From: an uncultured Mediterraneibacter sp.
GTDB taxonomy: Bacteria; Bacillota; Clostridia; Lachnospirales; Lachnospiraceae
Assembly: GCA_944377745.1 (NCBI GenBank)
Contig: CALWFV010000034.1
Span: 1 to 39,982, forward strand
Length of the DNA: 39,982 nt
Direction: 5' to 3'
Shown: piece by piece, positions 16,391 through 24,906 of the stretch
Position numbering within the stretch: the stretch's first letter is position 1
Layout of the letters: each line of letters begins with the position of its first letter
Translations under genes and position numbers: made by a program
Notes under the pieces: model-generated
Databases searched by the model: none
Seen by the model: the letters and a program-made list of their open reading frames with translations, nothing else
Told to the model about the DNA's origin: nothing

Positions 16391-17680
16391 ATGAAGATCG
16401 ACAGGATTCCGGATACAAAGCAGCAGTGGTTCAAAGAGGCAAAATACGGACTCTTTATCCATTGGGGGCTCTATTCACTCCTTGCGGGAGAGTACAAGGG
16501 GAAAAAGACAGATCATATTTCGGAATGGATCATGAACAGTCTGGGGATTCCGGTTGAGGAATACGAAAAACTGGCAGAGCAGTTCAACCCGGACCACTTT
16601 GATGCAGATGAGCTTGTCCGCAGGGCAAAAGAAGACTGGGGGATGAAGTATATCGTATTCACCTCCAAACATCATGAAGGGTTTGCCATGTACCATTCTC
16701 AAATCAGCACCTATAATGTAGTGGATGCCACGCCGTGCCACAGGGATATTGTGAAAGAACTGGCAGACGCCTGCAGGAAATACGGGATAAAATTCGGGCT
16801 TTATTATTCACAGGCACAGGACTGGCATGATCCGAATGGATATGTATCTCACGCCATGAAGACAGAGGATCAGCTTCAGGACGATAATACAAAGAAAGAG
16901 TTTCAGTCTTATCTGGACGATAAGGTGAAGCCGCAGCTTAGAGAAATCCTGACACAGTACGGTGAGATATGCCTGATCTGGTTCGATACCCCGATGGGAA
17001 TGACGAAAGAGCAGAGCCAGGAGTGCATAGATCTGGTGAAATCGATCCAGCCGGATTGCATCATAAGCGGAAGGATAGGAAACCAACTGGGGGACTATAT
17101 GACGACAGGCGATAATTTCATTCCGAGACTTCCGTATGAAGGAGACTGGGAGGTCCCAGCTACCATGAACGACACATGGGGATACAATAAGGACGACCAT
17201 AACTGGAAGGATGCCGACAGTATTATCCGCCTCCTGGTGAAAATCAACAGCAGAGGAGGGAACTATCTGCTGAACATAGGACCGAAAGGGAACGGAGAAA
17301 TACCGGAAGAAAGTATTGAAATCCTTAATAAAGTCGGGAGATATGTGAGGGAAAACGGAGACGGCATTTTTGCCACCGAAACAATGGATGTTTATCCCTA
17401 TGAGCTGGACGGCGTGGAGTTTACCTGTAAGAAAAAACGTCTGTATGTCCATGTGTTTAAACCGATGAAACGACTGGAGATATTAAATTGTGCGAATCAT
17501 GTGACCAGGGCGTATCTGTTGAGAGATGGACGGGACGTTTCCTGTGTGAGCGAGATAAGCTGCGAGGGGGATCCGTGTGTATCGATCGAATTTCCGAGAG
17601 AGATGAGAAATGAAAAAAATTACTGCATCTGTCTGGAACTTGAGGAAGAGAAACCTGTATTTGAGCCATTAAGAGGCTGA
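16391..17680 (+). CDS. GH29 alpha-L-fucosidase, cytosolic
   Basis: A 429-residue retaining alpha-L-fucosidase of family GH29. The (beta/alpha)8 domain opens WFKEAKYGLFIHWGLYS and has the conserved FTSKHHEGFAMYHS strand, GLYYSQAQDWHDP and the nucleophile Asp199 in CLIWFDTPMG. The SRGGNYLLNIGPKGNGEIP segment marks the end of the barrel, and a short beta-sandwich follows. There is no signal peptide, so it must act on imported substrate. ATG 16391 sits behind AAGGAGAGG. It is the first gene of an operon with a sugar-binding lipoprotein and two permeases, which fits uptake of a fucosylated oligosaccharide or glyco-amino acid and release of L-fucose inside. Linkage preference cannot be read from the sequence. 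Confidence 0.92.
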   Translation: MKIDRIPDTKQQWFKEAKYGLFIHWGLYSLLAGEYKGKKTDHISEWIMNSLGIPVEEYEKLAEQFNPDHFDADELVRRAKEDWGMKYIVFTSKHHEGFAMYHSQISTYNVVDATPCHRDIVKELADACRKYGIKFGLYYSQAQDWHDPNGYVSHAMKTEDQLQDDNTKKEFQSYLDDKVKPQLREILTQYGEICLIWFDTPMGMTKEQSQECIDLVKSIQPDCIISGRIGNQLGDYMTTGDNFIPRLPYEGDWEVPATMNDTWGYNKDDHNWKDADSIIRLLVKINSRGGNYLLNIGPKGNGEIPEESIEILNKVGRYVRENGDGIFATETMDVYPYELDGVEFTCKKKRLYVHVFKPMKRLEILNCANHVTRAYLLRDGRDVSCVSEISCEGDPCVSIEFPREMRNEKNYCICLELEEEKPVFEPLRG

Positions 17681-17715
17681 AGATAAAACAAAAAAGTAAA
17701 AGGAGGAAAAAGAGC

Positions 17716-19044
17716 ATGAGAAACAAAGCAAAGAGAATCACGGCGGCAGCGCTGACAGGTGTGATGGCACTGGGACTTCTGGCAGGATGTGGCAGTTCCG
17801 GATCGGGAAGCGATTCTGGTTCAGGGGAAGAGGTGACGATACGTCTGTTGACACGTATGTCGGGGACAACACCTCAGGTAGATATTTATAATGATATTCT
17901 GGATGAGTTTAAAGAGAAGCATCCGGAAGTCAAGATCATTGACGATTCTCAGAGTGATGAATCAGCATATAATAACGTGCTTTCAACAGATATCGCATCC
18001 GGAGATATGGCAAACATTTTCCGGATCCAGGGAGTGGCAAATCTTGGAGAATATATCGATAATGGTCTGATCCTTGATCTGGAACCGTATCTTGAGGAAG
18101 ACGAAGAGTGGGGCGGAGGATTTACCGAGAGTTCGCTGGACTATTATCGGGTTCCTGGATACGATGGAGTATATGCTGTTCCGTATGAATCAGGACTGAT
18201 CGGTATGTACTACAATAAGGACCTGTTTGAGAAAGCCGGAATTTCTGAATTCCCACAGACCTGGACGGAGTTCCTGGATGCGATTGACAAGCTGAACGCT
18301 ATAGATGTGACTCCGATTGCGATAGGAACACAATCAACATATATGGCGGGGCATCTGCACAATCTTATCTCCTATAAATGGCTGGGGACAGATATTGCAA
18401 AACAGCTCGGATCCAGAGAGAAGAGTTGGACAGACAGTGACGTGGTGGAGACGCTTCAGTTTGTGAAAGATCTGATCGATGCAAATGCATTTGACCCGAA
18501 CTGCGCAGGTCTGACTGATACGATGGCGTTTACAGCATTTGAGACGGGAGAGGCCGCAATGGTCATCACGGGAGCCTGGAAGATCAGCGAATTCAAGGAT
18601 CCTTCCGTGTGCTCGGTGTCAGACAGTATAGAATTTGCCAAATTCCCATATTTTGAAGAAAAGCCGGAGTATAAAGATGAAGATATGCAGAACATGAGTC
18701 CGTATATGGTAAGCGGAAAACTGGAAGGAAAAGAGCTGGATCTTACGATCGAACTTCTTAAGATGCTGACAGATCAGGATGCAACAAAGAGATTTGCGGA
18801 AGAATCTGCGACACTCATTCCGAGAACAGACGTTACCTTTGACAGCGGCAAGATCGATCCATTGCTTCAGGAAGTGATCGATGACAGCAGTACATCTACC
18901 GGAATCGGTCAGGACGTCTTTGATTTTGATCCTCTGACTTCTATGCAGGACAGAACAAGGAATTCCATAGCGAGCATGTTTACAGGAGCAACTCCGGAGG
19001 ATGCGGCAGCAGAGATTCAGGCTGAGATAGACAGCAACCAATAA
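17716..19044 (+). CDS. ABC sugar-binding lipoprotein (extracellular solute-binding family 1)
   Basis: A 442-residue lipoprotein receptor for a CUT1-type importer. It has a lipoprotein signal peptide with lipobox LLAGC (Cys25) after a basic start and hydrophobic core, then a Gly/Ser-rich tether (26-37). The mature fold has the family features YAVPYESGLIGMYYNKDLFEKAGI and ETGEAAMVITGAWKISEF. ATG 17716 follows AAAAGGAGG. It lies 35 bp after the fucosidase and is followed by a strong hairpin and the two permeases. The ligand is presumably the glycan that the fucosidase trims. Confidence 0.92.
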   Translation: MRNKAKRITAAALTGVMALGLLAGCGSSGSGSDSGSGEEVTIRLLTRMSGTTPQVDIYNDILDEFKEKHPEVKIIDDSQSDESAYNNVLSTDIASGDMANIFRIQGVANLGEYIDNGLILDLEPYLEEDEEWGGGFTESSLDYYRVPGYDGVYAVPYESGLIGMYYNKDLFEKAGISEFPQTWTEFLDAIDKLNAIDVTPIAIGTQSTYMAGHLHNLISYKWLGTDIAKQLGSREKSWTDSDVVETLQFVKDLIDANAFDPNCAGLTDTMAFTAFETGEAAMVITGAWKISEFKDPSVCSVSDSIEFAKFPYFEEKPEYKDEDMQNMSPYMVSGKLEGKELDLTIELLKMLTDQDATKRFAEESATLIPRTDVTFDSGKIDPLLQEVIDDSSTSTGIGQDVFDFDPLTSMQDRTRNSIASMFTGATPEDAAAEIQAEIDSNQ

Positions 19045-19053
19045 AAGGACAGA

Positions 19054-19085
19054 GGATCCCGCCAGTGATGCTGAGCGGGATCCTT
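19054..19085 (+). promoter_or_regulatory. Intercistronic hairpin after the binding-protein gene
   Basis: ggatcccgc (19054-19062) pairs perfectly with gcgggatcc (19075-19083), followed only by TTTC. Hairpins here commonly protect the binding-protein mRNA or partly stop transcription, so receptor exceeds permease. Confidence 0.65.
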
Positions 19086-19103
19086 TCAGAAAGGGGAAAA
19101 AAT

Positions 19104-19994
19104 ATGCTGAAAATCAAGAGCAGAAAGATCAAGGCTGGGATTATGTTGTTTATTGTTCCGGCACTGTTGATCTATGTGGTATTCCAGATCATCCCGATAA
19201 TCGGCGCAGTGTTTTTTTCATTAGTAGACTGGAACGGGATTGCTGGCTCGGACATGACTTTCGTGGGACTGAAAAATTATATTGATGCGTTTCATGATCC
19301 GGACGTAATACTGTCGCTGAAAAATATGGCTAAAATGGTGATCGTAAGTGTGTTATTCCATACTCCGATCGCGCTTTTGATGGCAGTGGCAATCAATTCA
19401 AAGTGCAGAGGATACAGGGTATTTAAAGCGCTCTTTTTTGTACCGACTGTATTTCCGCTGACAGCGGTCGGTCTGATGTGGTATTTCATCTTTATGCCAA
19501 CAGGGGCTTTCAATGCGCTGCTTCAGACTGTCGGGCTTGATAATCTCGTTACATCCTGGCTGGTTAATGAGTCTACGGCAATGAATACGATTGTATTTGT
19601 AAATGTATGGGCAGGCGTTGGATATTACATGGTCATCCTTCTGGCAGGACTTACAACGATTCCTGAGGACCTGTATGAAGCGGCTGCTATTGACGGTGCG
19701 TCTGCAGTGCAGAGATTTTTTAACATTACGATACCGAACCTAAAACCTATTATTTCTATGTGCGTAATGATGGATATTATTGGTTCAGTCAAAGTATTCG
19801 ATCTTGTCTTCGCAATGACGCAGGGCGGCCCGAATGGTCTTACGAACCTGCCTACAACATTGATGTATAATGAGGCGTTCAAATACAGTCACTATGGCCT
19901 GGGAAGCGCAATAGGTATTCTGATCATGGTGATATGCACTGTGGCAACATTCGCGAGCAATTTTGTATCTGCTAAAGTAGGAAAGGAAGATTAG
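19104..19994 (+). CDS. Sugar ABC transporter permease, UgpA/LacF type
   Basis: A 296-residue inner-membrane permease, the first of the pair. About six hydrophobic helices are seen, starting with IMLFIVPALLIYVVFQIIPI. The cytoplasmic EAA loop that docks the ATPase is PEDLYEAAAIDGASAVQRFF followed by ITIPNLKP. The start is ATG 19104, after AAAGGGG; a GTG at 19065 would fall in the intercistronic hairpin and is rejected. No ATPase gene is in this operon, so a shared ATPase (MsmK type) encoded elsewhere is expected. Confidence 0.92.
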   Translation: MLKIKSRKIKAGIMLFIVPALLIYVVFQIIPIIGAVFFSLVDWNGIAGSDMTFVGLKNYIDAFHDPDVILSLKNMAKMVIVSVLFHTPIALLMAVAINSKCRGYRVFKALFFVPTVFPLTAVGLMWYFIFMPTGAFNALLQTVGLDNLVTSWLVNESTAMNTIVFVNVWAGVGYYMVILLAGLTTIPEDLYEAAAIDGASAVQRFFNITIPNLKPIISMCVMMDIIGSVKVFDLVFAMTQGGPNGLTNLPTTLMYNEAFKYSHYGLGSAIGILIMVICTVATFASNFVSAKVGKED

Positions 19995-20006
19995 GGGGTG
20001 AATAGC

Positions 20007-20876
20007 TTGGCTAGGAGAAAAAAGGAAAGTAAAAAAAGCAGCGGCATGAAGAAAAAAATGACGCCGGGAAGGGGACTGATGTATGTGCTGCTGCTCGTTG
20101 CGGCAATTATCTTTGCGGCGCCGATGCTGTTTACCGTAGTATCGTCTCTGAAAACGAAGGTAGAGATTTTTTCGGAGCCCTTTTCTCTTCCGGATGTGAT
20201 ACAGTGGGGGAATTATGTGGAAGCCTGGACAGGGGCGAATATGAGTGTTTATTTCCTGAACAGTATTATTCAGGCGGGGGCTACGGTCATCGTGCTTGCC
20301 ATTACGTCATCTATGGCTGCATATGTGTTGTCAAGATTTGATTTTAAATGTAACAAGTTCCTGATGCTTTTCTTTACGCTTGGGATGATGGTGCCAATGC
20401 ATACCGTGCTTGTCCCGGTATCTTATATGATAAGTGCATTGGGACTGAAAAATAATATCCCGGCGTTGATAATGATCTATACGGCGTTTAATCTTCCGTT
20501 CAGTATCATTGTCGTGACGAGCTTTATGAAAGGCGTCAACAAATCATTGGAAGAAGCGGCGCTTCTGGATGGAGCGAGTTATTTTCAGATTTACAAAAAT
20601 GTGATGCTTCCAATGACCGTTCCGGCGATTTCGACAATTTCTATTTTTAACTTTCTGAATGCGTGGAACAATATTTTATTCCCGCTGCTCTTTATCAACG
20701 ATAAAGAACTGAAGCCGATCGCACTTGGGCTTTTGAACTTTAATGGCGAGCGGGGAAGCGATTATGGACCTCTGATGGCAGCAATCGTGATCACGGTTGC
20801 GGTGCCGTTGATCCTGTATCTGCTCTTCCAGGAGAAAGTAGAGGGCGGTCTGGCAGCAGGAGCTGTCAAAGAGTGA
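20007..20876 (+). CDS. Sugar ABC transporter permease, UgpE/LacG type
   Basis: A 289-residue second permease. A basic N-terminus leads to six predicted helices, and the EAA loop NKSLEEAALLDGASYFQIYK lies before VMLPMTVPAI. The start is uncertain: TTG 20007 is preferred because AGGGGGTGA (19993-20001), one base from the ideal anti-16S match, is 6-8 nt upstream, while GTG 19998 lies within that match. It begins about 12 bp after the first permease, so the two are translationally linked. Confidence 0.9.
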   Translation: MARRKKESKKSSGMKKKMTPGRGLMYVLLLVAAIIFAAPMLFTVVSSLKTKVEIFSEPFSLPDVIQWGNYVEAWTGANMSVYFLNSIIQAGATVIVLAITSSMAAYVLSRFDFKCNKFLMLFFTLGMMVPMHTVLVPVSYMISALGLKNNIPALIMIYTAFNLPFSIIVVTSFMKGVNKSLEEAALLDGASYFQIYKNVMLPMTVPAISTISIFNFLNAWNNILFPLLFINDKELKPIALGLLNFNGERGSDYGPLMAAIVITVAVPLILYLLFQEKVEGGLAAGAVKE

Positions 20877-20897
20877 GGCGCACAGGGAAAATCGATA

Positions 20898-21755
20898 ATG
20901 GAAAAAATTAAATGTATCGCCTGCAGTATTCTTCTGAATACTGCAGGAATTCTTATCTATGCAGTTGGGATCAGCAGTTTTGCATCGCCGAATGAGATCG
21001 CTCCGGGAGGCGCCAGTGGTATTGCGATCCTCATAAATTATATGACGGGCTGTCCGATCGGTCTGTTTGTTTTTTTGTTCAATATTCCGTTCCTTCTGGT
21101 GATCGTGTGGAAAAGATATTTTTCCTTTGCATTTGTGTGCAGTACGCTTCTTTCAACAGCAGGTCTGTCTGTGATCACGGATATGATGTCGGCGTTGCAT
21201 TTTCCAATATATGACGGAAATCCGCTTCTTGCCTCAATGTTTAGTGGCGCGATGCTGGGAACGGGACTGGCTCTGGTCCATCTTGGGAGATCAAATACGG
21301 GAGGAATTTCTCTTGCAGGTCTGATCCTGCAGAAATGCAGTCCTCAGTTTCAGGTGGGAAAAGTGATCTCTGCACTGAATTTTGTAGTAGTGATCGCTTC
21401 TGTTTTTGTATATAGAAATATCGACAGTCTTCTTTATGCGGTCATCACGGTATATATATCAGGAGTGTTTATGGATCGTATTTTAGCGGATGCCGAGGCG
21501 AAATCTCTTTTGATCGTTATCGCACAGTCAACGGATAAGGTAAGGCAGGTGTTTCTGGATGAAGGGGAGGGCGTTACGGTCTTAAAAGGGGAAGGTGGAT
21601 ATTCAAACAGACGCCAAAGGGTGGTTATGTGTGTGACCGGGAAGCGGGAATCCGGAAAACTGCAGGAAAAAATAAGGAACGCGGATGATAATGCGCTTGT
21701 AATTGTTATGGAAGTACAGCATGTGACGGGAAAGCAGTTTGCACGGATTATATGA
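20898..21755 (+). CDS. YitT/DUF2179-family membrane protein
   Basis: A 285-residue integral membrane protein. Five hydrophobic helices span about 1-200 and include the family signature SFASPNEIAPGGASGIAIL and GRSNTGGISLAG. A soluble DUF2179 domain follows (about 205-285; LLIVIAQSTDKVRQVF through GYSNRRQRVVMCV). The molecular role of the family is not established. It starts 21 bp after the second permease and ends 13 bp before the transglutaminase-fold gene, so it belongs to the fucosidase operon, which is an unusual setting. It could export a product or by-product of glycan use, but nothing in the sequence proves this. Confidence 0.88.
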   Translation: MEKIKCIACSILLNTAGILIYAVGISSFASPNEIAPGGASGIAILINYMTGCPIGLFVFLFNIPFLLVIVWKRYFSFAFVCSTLLSTAGLSVITDMMSALHFPIYDGNPLLASMFSGAMLGTGLALVHLGRSNTGGISLAGLILQKCSPQFQVGKVISALNFVVVIASVFVYRNIDSLLYAVITVYISGVFMDRILADAEAKSLLIVIAQSTDKVRQVFLDEGEGVTVLKGEGGYSNRRQRVVMCVTGKRESGKLQEKIRNADDNALVIVMEVQHVTGKQFARII

Positions 21756-21768
21756 CAGGAGGTAGGAG

Positions 21769-24330
21769 ATGTTTTCAAAAGAGACAGAACGATGGATCGA
21801 ACAACAGTTTGAGGATTTTGTGCGGAGATTTCCAGAACTTGGGAGAGAAGTCAGCAGCAGGATAAGTGTGTATGGAGCGAGCGGGACGGATGAAGAAGAA
21901 ACGATATCCGGGGATGAGGTACGGTACCTTCTCAGGTATCTTTATGCGAATATGCCTCTCAGCGATGCGGTGGACTATCCGTTTGAGATTTTTCTGGAAT
22001 ATGCGGAACATGGCGCAATGCTGCTGAGGGACGGAATCTGGGACTGGAAAAAGGAAACTTCTGAGAGAAAAGGAGAAAGCTGTAAAAATGCGGAGGTCCT
22101 TTTCCTTGAATGTGTCGTATTTCATCGCGTAAATACAGAGGGGATCACACCTTGCAGGAGGCTTTTCTATGAGCAATTAAAAGACCGGATCATCGGTAAG
22201 AGCCTGAAAGATGCTATATTGGAGGTGAATTACTGGTGTGCGGAGGAAGTGGCATATCAGTGCAGTGATGACAGGACTCTGTCTGCAGAAGCCGTGTACC
22301 GGAGCGGAACCGGGCGGTGCGGGGAGGAATCGGTCTTTGCAGTCAACGCACTGCGCAGTGTGGGTATCCCGGCAAGACAGGTGTATGCGCACAGATGGGC
22401 ACATTGCGATGATAATCATGCATGGGTGGAAGTATGGTGTGAAGGTAAATGGCACTATCTCGGAGCATGCGAACCTGAGGAAATACTGGATAAAGGCTGG
22501 TTCACAGGCGCGGCTTCCAGGGCGATGATGATAAATTCTCGGATTTACGGAAATCAGACAAAAAAAGGAAAAACTGCAGTGGAGAGCTGTGATATGACAA
22601 CGGCATACCCGGAACTTGGACGTTATGCCTGTACCGTAGAATTCACCGTCCAGGTGGAAGACGCAGAAGGGAAGAAGATACGGAGAGCAGAGGTGTCCTG
22701 TGAACTTCTCAACTATGCGGAACTTGTTCCGGTCATTCGGGGAATCACGGATGAGAGAGGCATATTTAAGATGGAAAGTGGTAAAGGGAGCCTGATGATC
22801 TCTGCGAGGGCGGGAAATCTGGAAGGGAGCTGTGTCCTGGATCTTCGCAGTGAAAGAAAGTGCAGGATTATTGTGGAAGAAAAGGATTCATTTTATATGG
22901 ATGATGAGTGGGTCAGTTTCGATATGAATGCTCCGGCGGAGGATCCGGATCTTTTTCAGACAGGACTGCCTGAAAAAGAAGAGGAAGCGACAGGGAAAGG
23001 AAATATGGTTTCTCAGGGAGAAAAAAGGAAGGCACAGGCGCTGGAAAGATACGGACATAAGATGGAAAACATTGGAACTCCTCCTGGTAATATGGCTGAG
23101 ATCAGGCGTTTCCTTGAAGAGACGGATGGGGATATTTACTGGAAAGAAGCTCTTGTTGAAGATCTTTTGGAAAAGGATCTGAAAGACTGTACTGCGGAAG
23201 TCCTGCAGGATCATTTTACGGATGCGATGAGATGGAAATCAGAGTTTCCTGACCAGATTTTCAGGAAATATATCCTGGCGCCCAGGATAGAAAGGGAGCA
23301 GCCCGGCGCGTACAGAAAAGCGATCAGAGCCTTTTTTTCTGAAGCGGAAAAAGAAGCGTTCAGGAAAGCGCCCGGAGAGATAAGGAAATGGATCAGTGAT
23401 CATATTCAGGAAAAGACGGGACAGGAGTATCTGGAACTCACCACAACTCCGGAAGGGATGCTGAGATATGGATATGGAACCGAGCGGTCAAAAGAAATTC
23501 TGTTTGTTGCGATATGCCGGACACTTGGAATACCGGCAGAGCTTGACCCTGTGGATGGAGCAGCATATGTTCTTGGAGAACCCTCACTTCGTTCTGTGCC
23601 GGTCTGGTTCCGGAGCGAGAATGGAGAAAAATGGAGTTACGGACAGAACTGGACGGTGAGCCGAAGAATATCCCATGGCTGGAAAACCATGAACTTGAAG
23701 AAGAATCTGGAAAAAGACGGAAGGGTCTTTCTGCAGGAAGGGGAATATCGTGTGATCACGACAAACAGGCTGCCGGGAGGAGACCAGTTTGCTTCGGTGA
23801 TGCGCTTCCGGATAACAAAAGGAGAAGAAAAAACTATATATCTGAAGCTGCGCAGCGCGGATGTGGATGATCTGTTCATGAATATTCGGCTTCCGGATTT
23901 TACTCTGGATGGAGAGAGCGGAGAAGTGGTACCGGTCCAGAAGGAAATCGACTCATATGGAGAGCAGGTTTTTGTATGGCTGGATGCAGGAAAAGAACCA
24001 ACGGAGCATATTTTAAATGAAATCCGGGAAAGCGCCGATGAGTTTGCAAAATTGGGGAAAAGTCTCAAATTTGTTTTCGGAAACAGGAGCGGAGTTGGGG
24101 ACCCTACATTTCGGAAAACAGTCGGGGCACTGCCGGAAGCGGAGATATATTATGATGCAGACAACAGGAATCAGGAGATCCTTGCACGAAGAATGTACAA
24201 GGATCCCGGCGCAATGCCGTTTCTTCTTGTTGTGGATAAAAATAGGACAGGGGTCTATGCGGAAAGTGGATATAACGTTGGAACCGGGGAGATGCTGCTT
24301 CGCATTATGTCTGCTTTAACAGCAGAATGA
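21769..24330 (+). CDS. Large transglutaminase-fold protein, cytosolic
   Basis: An 853-residue protein with a transglutaminase-like cysteine domain (about 140-250). It has Cys184 in GTGRCGEESVF and His217 in DDNHAWVEVW, with the third acidic residue probably in YLGACEPEEIL (about 235). The GRCGE, HAWVE and W-H-x-x-CE spacing recalls the peptide:N-glycanase branch of the superfamily as well as bacterial cysteine proteases. A beta-sandwich of carboxypeptidase-regulatory type follows (about 270-380), then a helical region (about 400-540) and a second, Cys/His-poor transglutaminase-like repeat (about 545-620, RSKEILFVAICRTLGIPAELDP). A second beta domain and a C-terminal thioredoxin-like domain without a CxxC pair (about 720-850) complete it. 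No signal peptide or membrane helix. ATG 21769 follows AGGAGG. Last gene of the fucosidase operon, so it likely acts on the peptide part of an imported fucosylated glycopeptide; the reaction is unknown. Confidence 0.8.
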   Translation: MFSKETERWIEQQFEDFVRRFPELGREVSSRISVYGASGTDEEETISGDEVRYLLRYLYANMPLSDAVDYPFEIFLEYAEHGAMLLRDGIWDWKKETSERKGESCKNAEVLFLECVVFHRVNTEGITPCRRLFYEQLKDRIIGKSLKDAILEVNYWCAEEVAYQCSDDRTLSAEAVYRSGTGRCGEESVFAVNALRSVGIPARQVYAHRWAHCDDNHAWVEVWCEGKWHYLGACEPEEILDKGWFTGAASRAMMINSRIYGNQTKKGKTAVESCDMTTAYPELGRYACTVEFTVQVEDAEGKKIRRAEVSCELLNYAELVPVIRGITDERGIFKMESGKGSLMISARAGNLEGSCVLDLRSERKCRIIVEEKDSFYMDDEWVSFDMNAPAEDPDLFQTGLPEKEEEATGKGNMVSQGEKRKAQALERYGHKMENIGTPPGNMAEIRRFLEETDGDIYWKEALVEDLLEKDLKDCTAEVLQDHFTDAMRWKSEFPDQIFRKYILAPRIEREQPGAYRKAIRAFFSEAEKEAFRKAPGEIRKWISDHIQEKTGQEYLELTTTPEGMLRYGYGTERSKEILFVAICRTLGIPAELDPVDGAAYVLGEPSLRSVPVWFRSENGEKWSYGQNWTVSRRISHGWKTMNLKKNLEKDGRVFLQEGEYRVITTNRLPGGDQFASVMRFRITKGEEKTIYLKLRSADVDDLFMNIRLPDFTLDGESGEVVPVQKEIDSYGEQVFVWLDAGKEPTEHILNEIRESADEFAKLGKSLKFVFGNRSGVGDPTFRKTVGALPEAEIYYDADNRNQEILARRMYKDPGAMPFLLVVDKNRTGVYAESGYNVGTGEMLLRIMSALTAE

Positions 24331-24366
24331 AACGGATTTGGCAGATAATCTGGATGTAATTGAAAG

Positions 24367-24426
24367 AAAAACTGAATAGTGTATTTGCAAATGTTGCGAT
24401 AGTGACAAAACAAGTTTTCAGTTTTT
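24367..24426 (+). terminator. A/T-rich inverted repeat after the operon
   Basis: aaaaactgaa (24367-24376) pairs perfectly with ttcagttttt (24417-24426), giving a T-rich end after a 40-nt loop. A plausible first, weak terminator of the fucosidase operon. Confidence 0.45.
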
Positions 24427-24460
24427 ATAAATGCAGGGCAGGAATAGTAGTGTTGGTCTA

Positions 24461-24536
24461 AAACAGGTGCTTTAGTTCGGGAGTAATCGATATGTTGGAT
24501 GTCGGATATTAATCTTAGATTAAAGCGCCTGTTTTA
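24461..24536 (+). terminator. Long-loop terminator of the fucosidase operon
   Basis: aaacaggtgcttta (24461-24474) pairs with taaagcgcctgttt (24521-24534) with one G-U pair and a 46-nt loop, then a T-rich tail. The rest of 24331-24600 shows no gene. Confidence 0.6.
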
Positions 24537-24609
24537 TTAGTATGTGTGAATAGTATGGTGCAACAGAATATTGCTTGCTGTTGGCTTCATATGATGTTAT
24601 CCTGTCTTT

Positions 24610-24906
24610 ATTCCCGAAAGACGGACACATCAGATCATCGATATGTCCTGCGGGATATCTCTGGCGGAGGACGTTCTGTCCTGTCTGACCGCCGAAGAAC
24701 AGGTTTCATGCTCTGAGTTCAGAGCGGATTTCCAGTTTTTGTTTGTAACAGATTGAAAAACTGAAAGCGAAGGAGTGATGCCATTGATCAAGACGTCGTA
24801 ACAGTTCAGAACTGTGTATTTTTGATGGCTGGACTGTTGGAAAATTATCTGCCACTGTGTTGCAACCGGAAAATGAATTGGCTATACTGAAAGGAGAAAT
24901 CCACAG
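24610..24906 (+). repeat. Leader block shared with the first Rpn copy (copy B)
   Basis: About 300 bp matching 11720-12020. It keeps the small hairpin (gctctg 24710-24715 with cagagc 24720-24725) and the 7-codon ORF (24778-24801, MPLIKTS) behind GAAGGAG. The hairpin over its stop codon is also kept (24800-24809 with 24829-24838). Relative to copy A one stem pair has changed on both sides (G-C to A-U) and another has become G-U, so the stem is kept despite sequence change. Confidence 0.7.
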
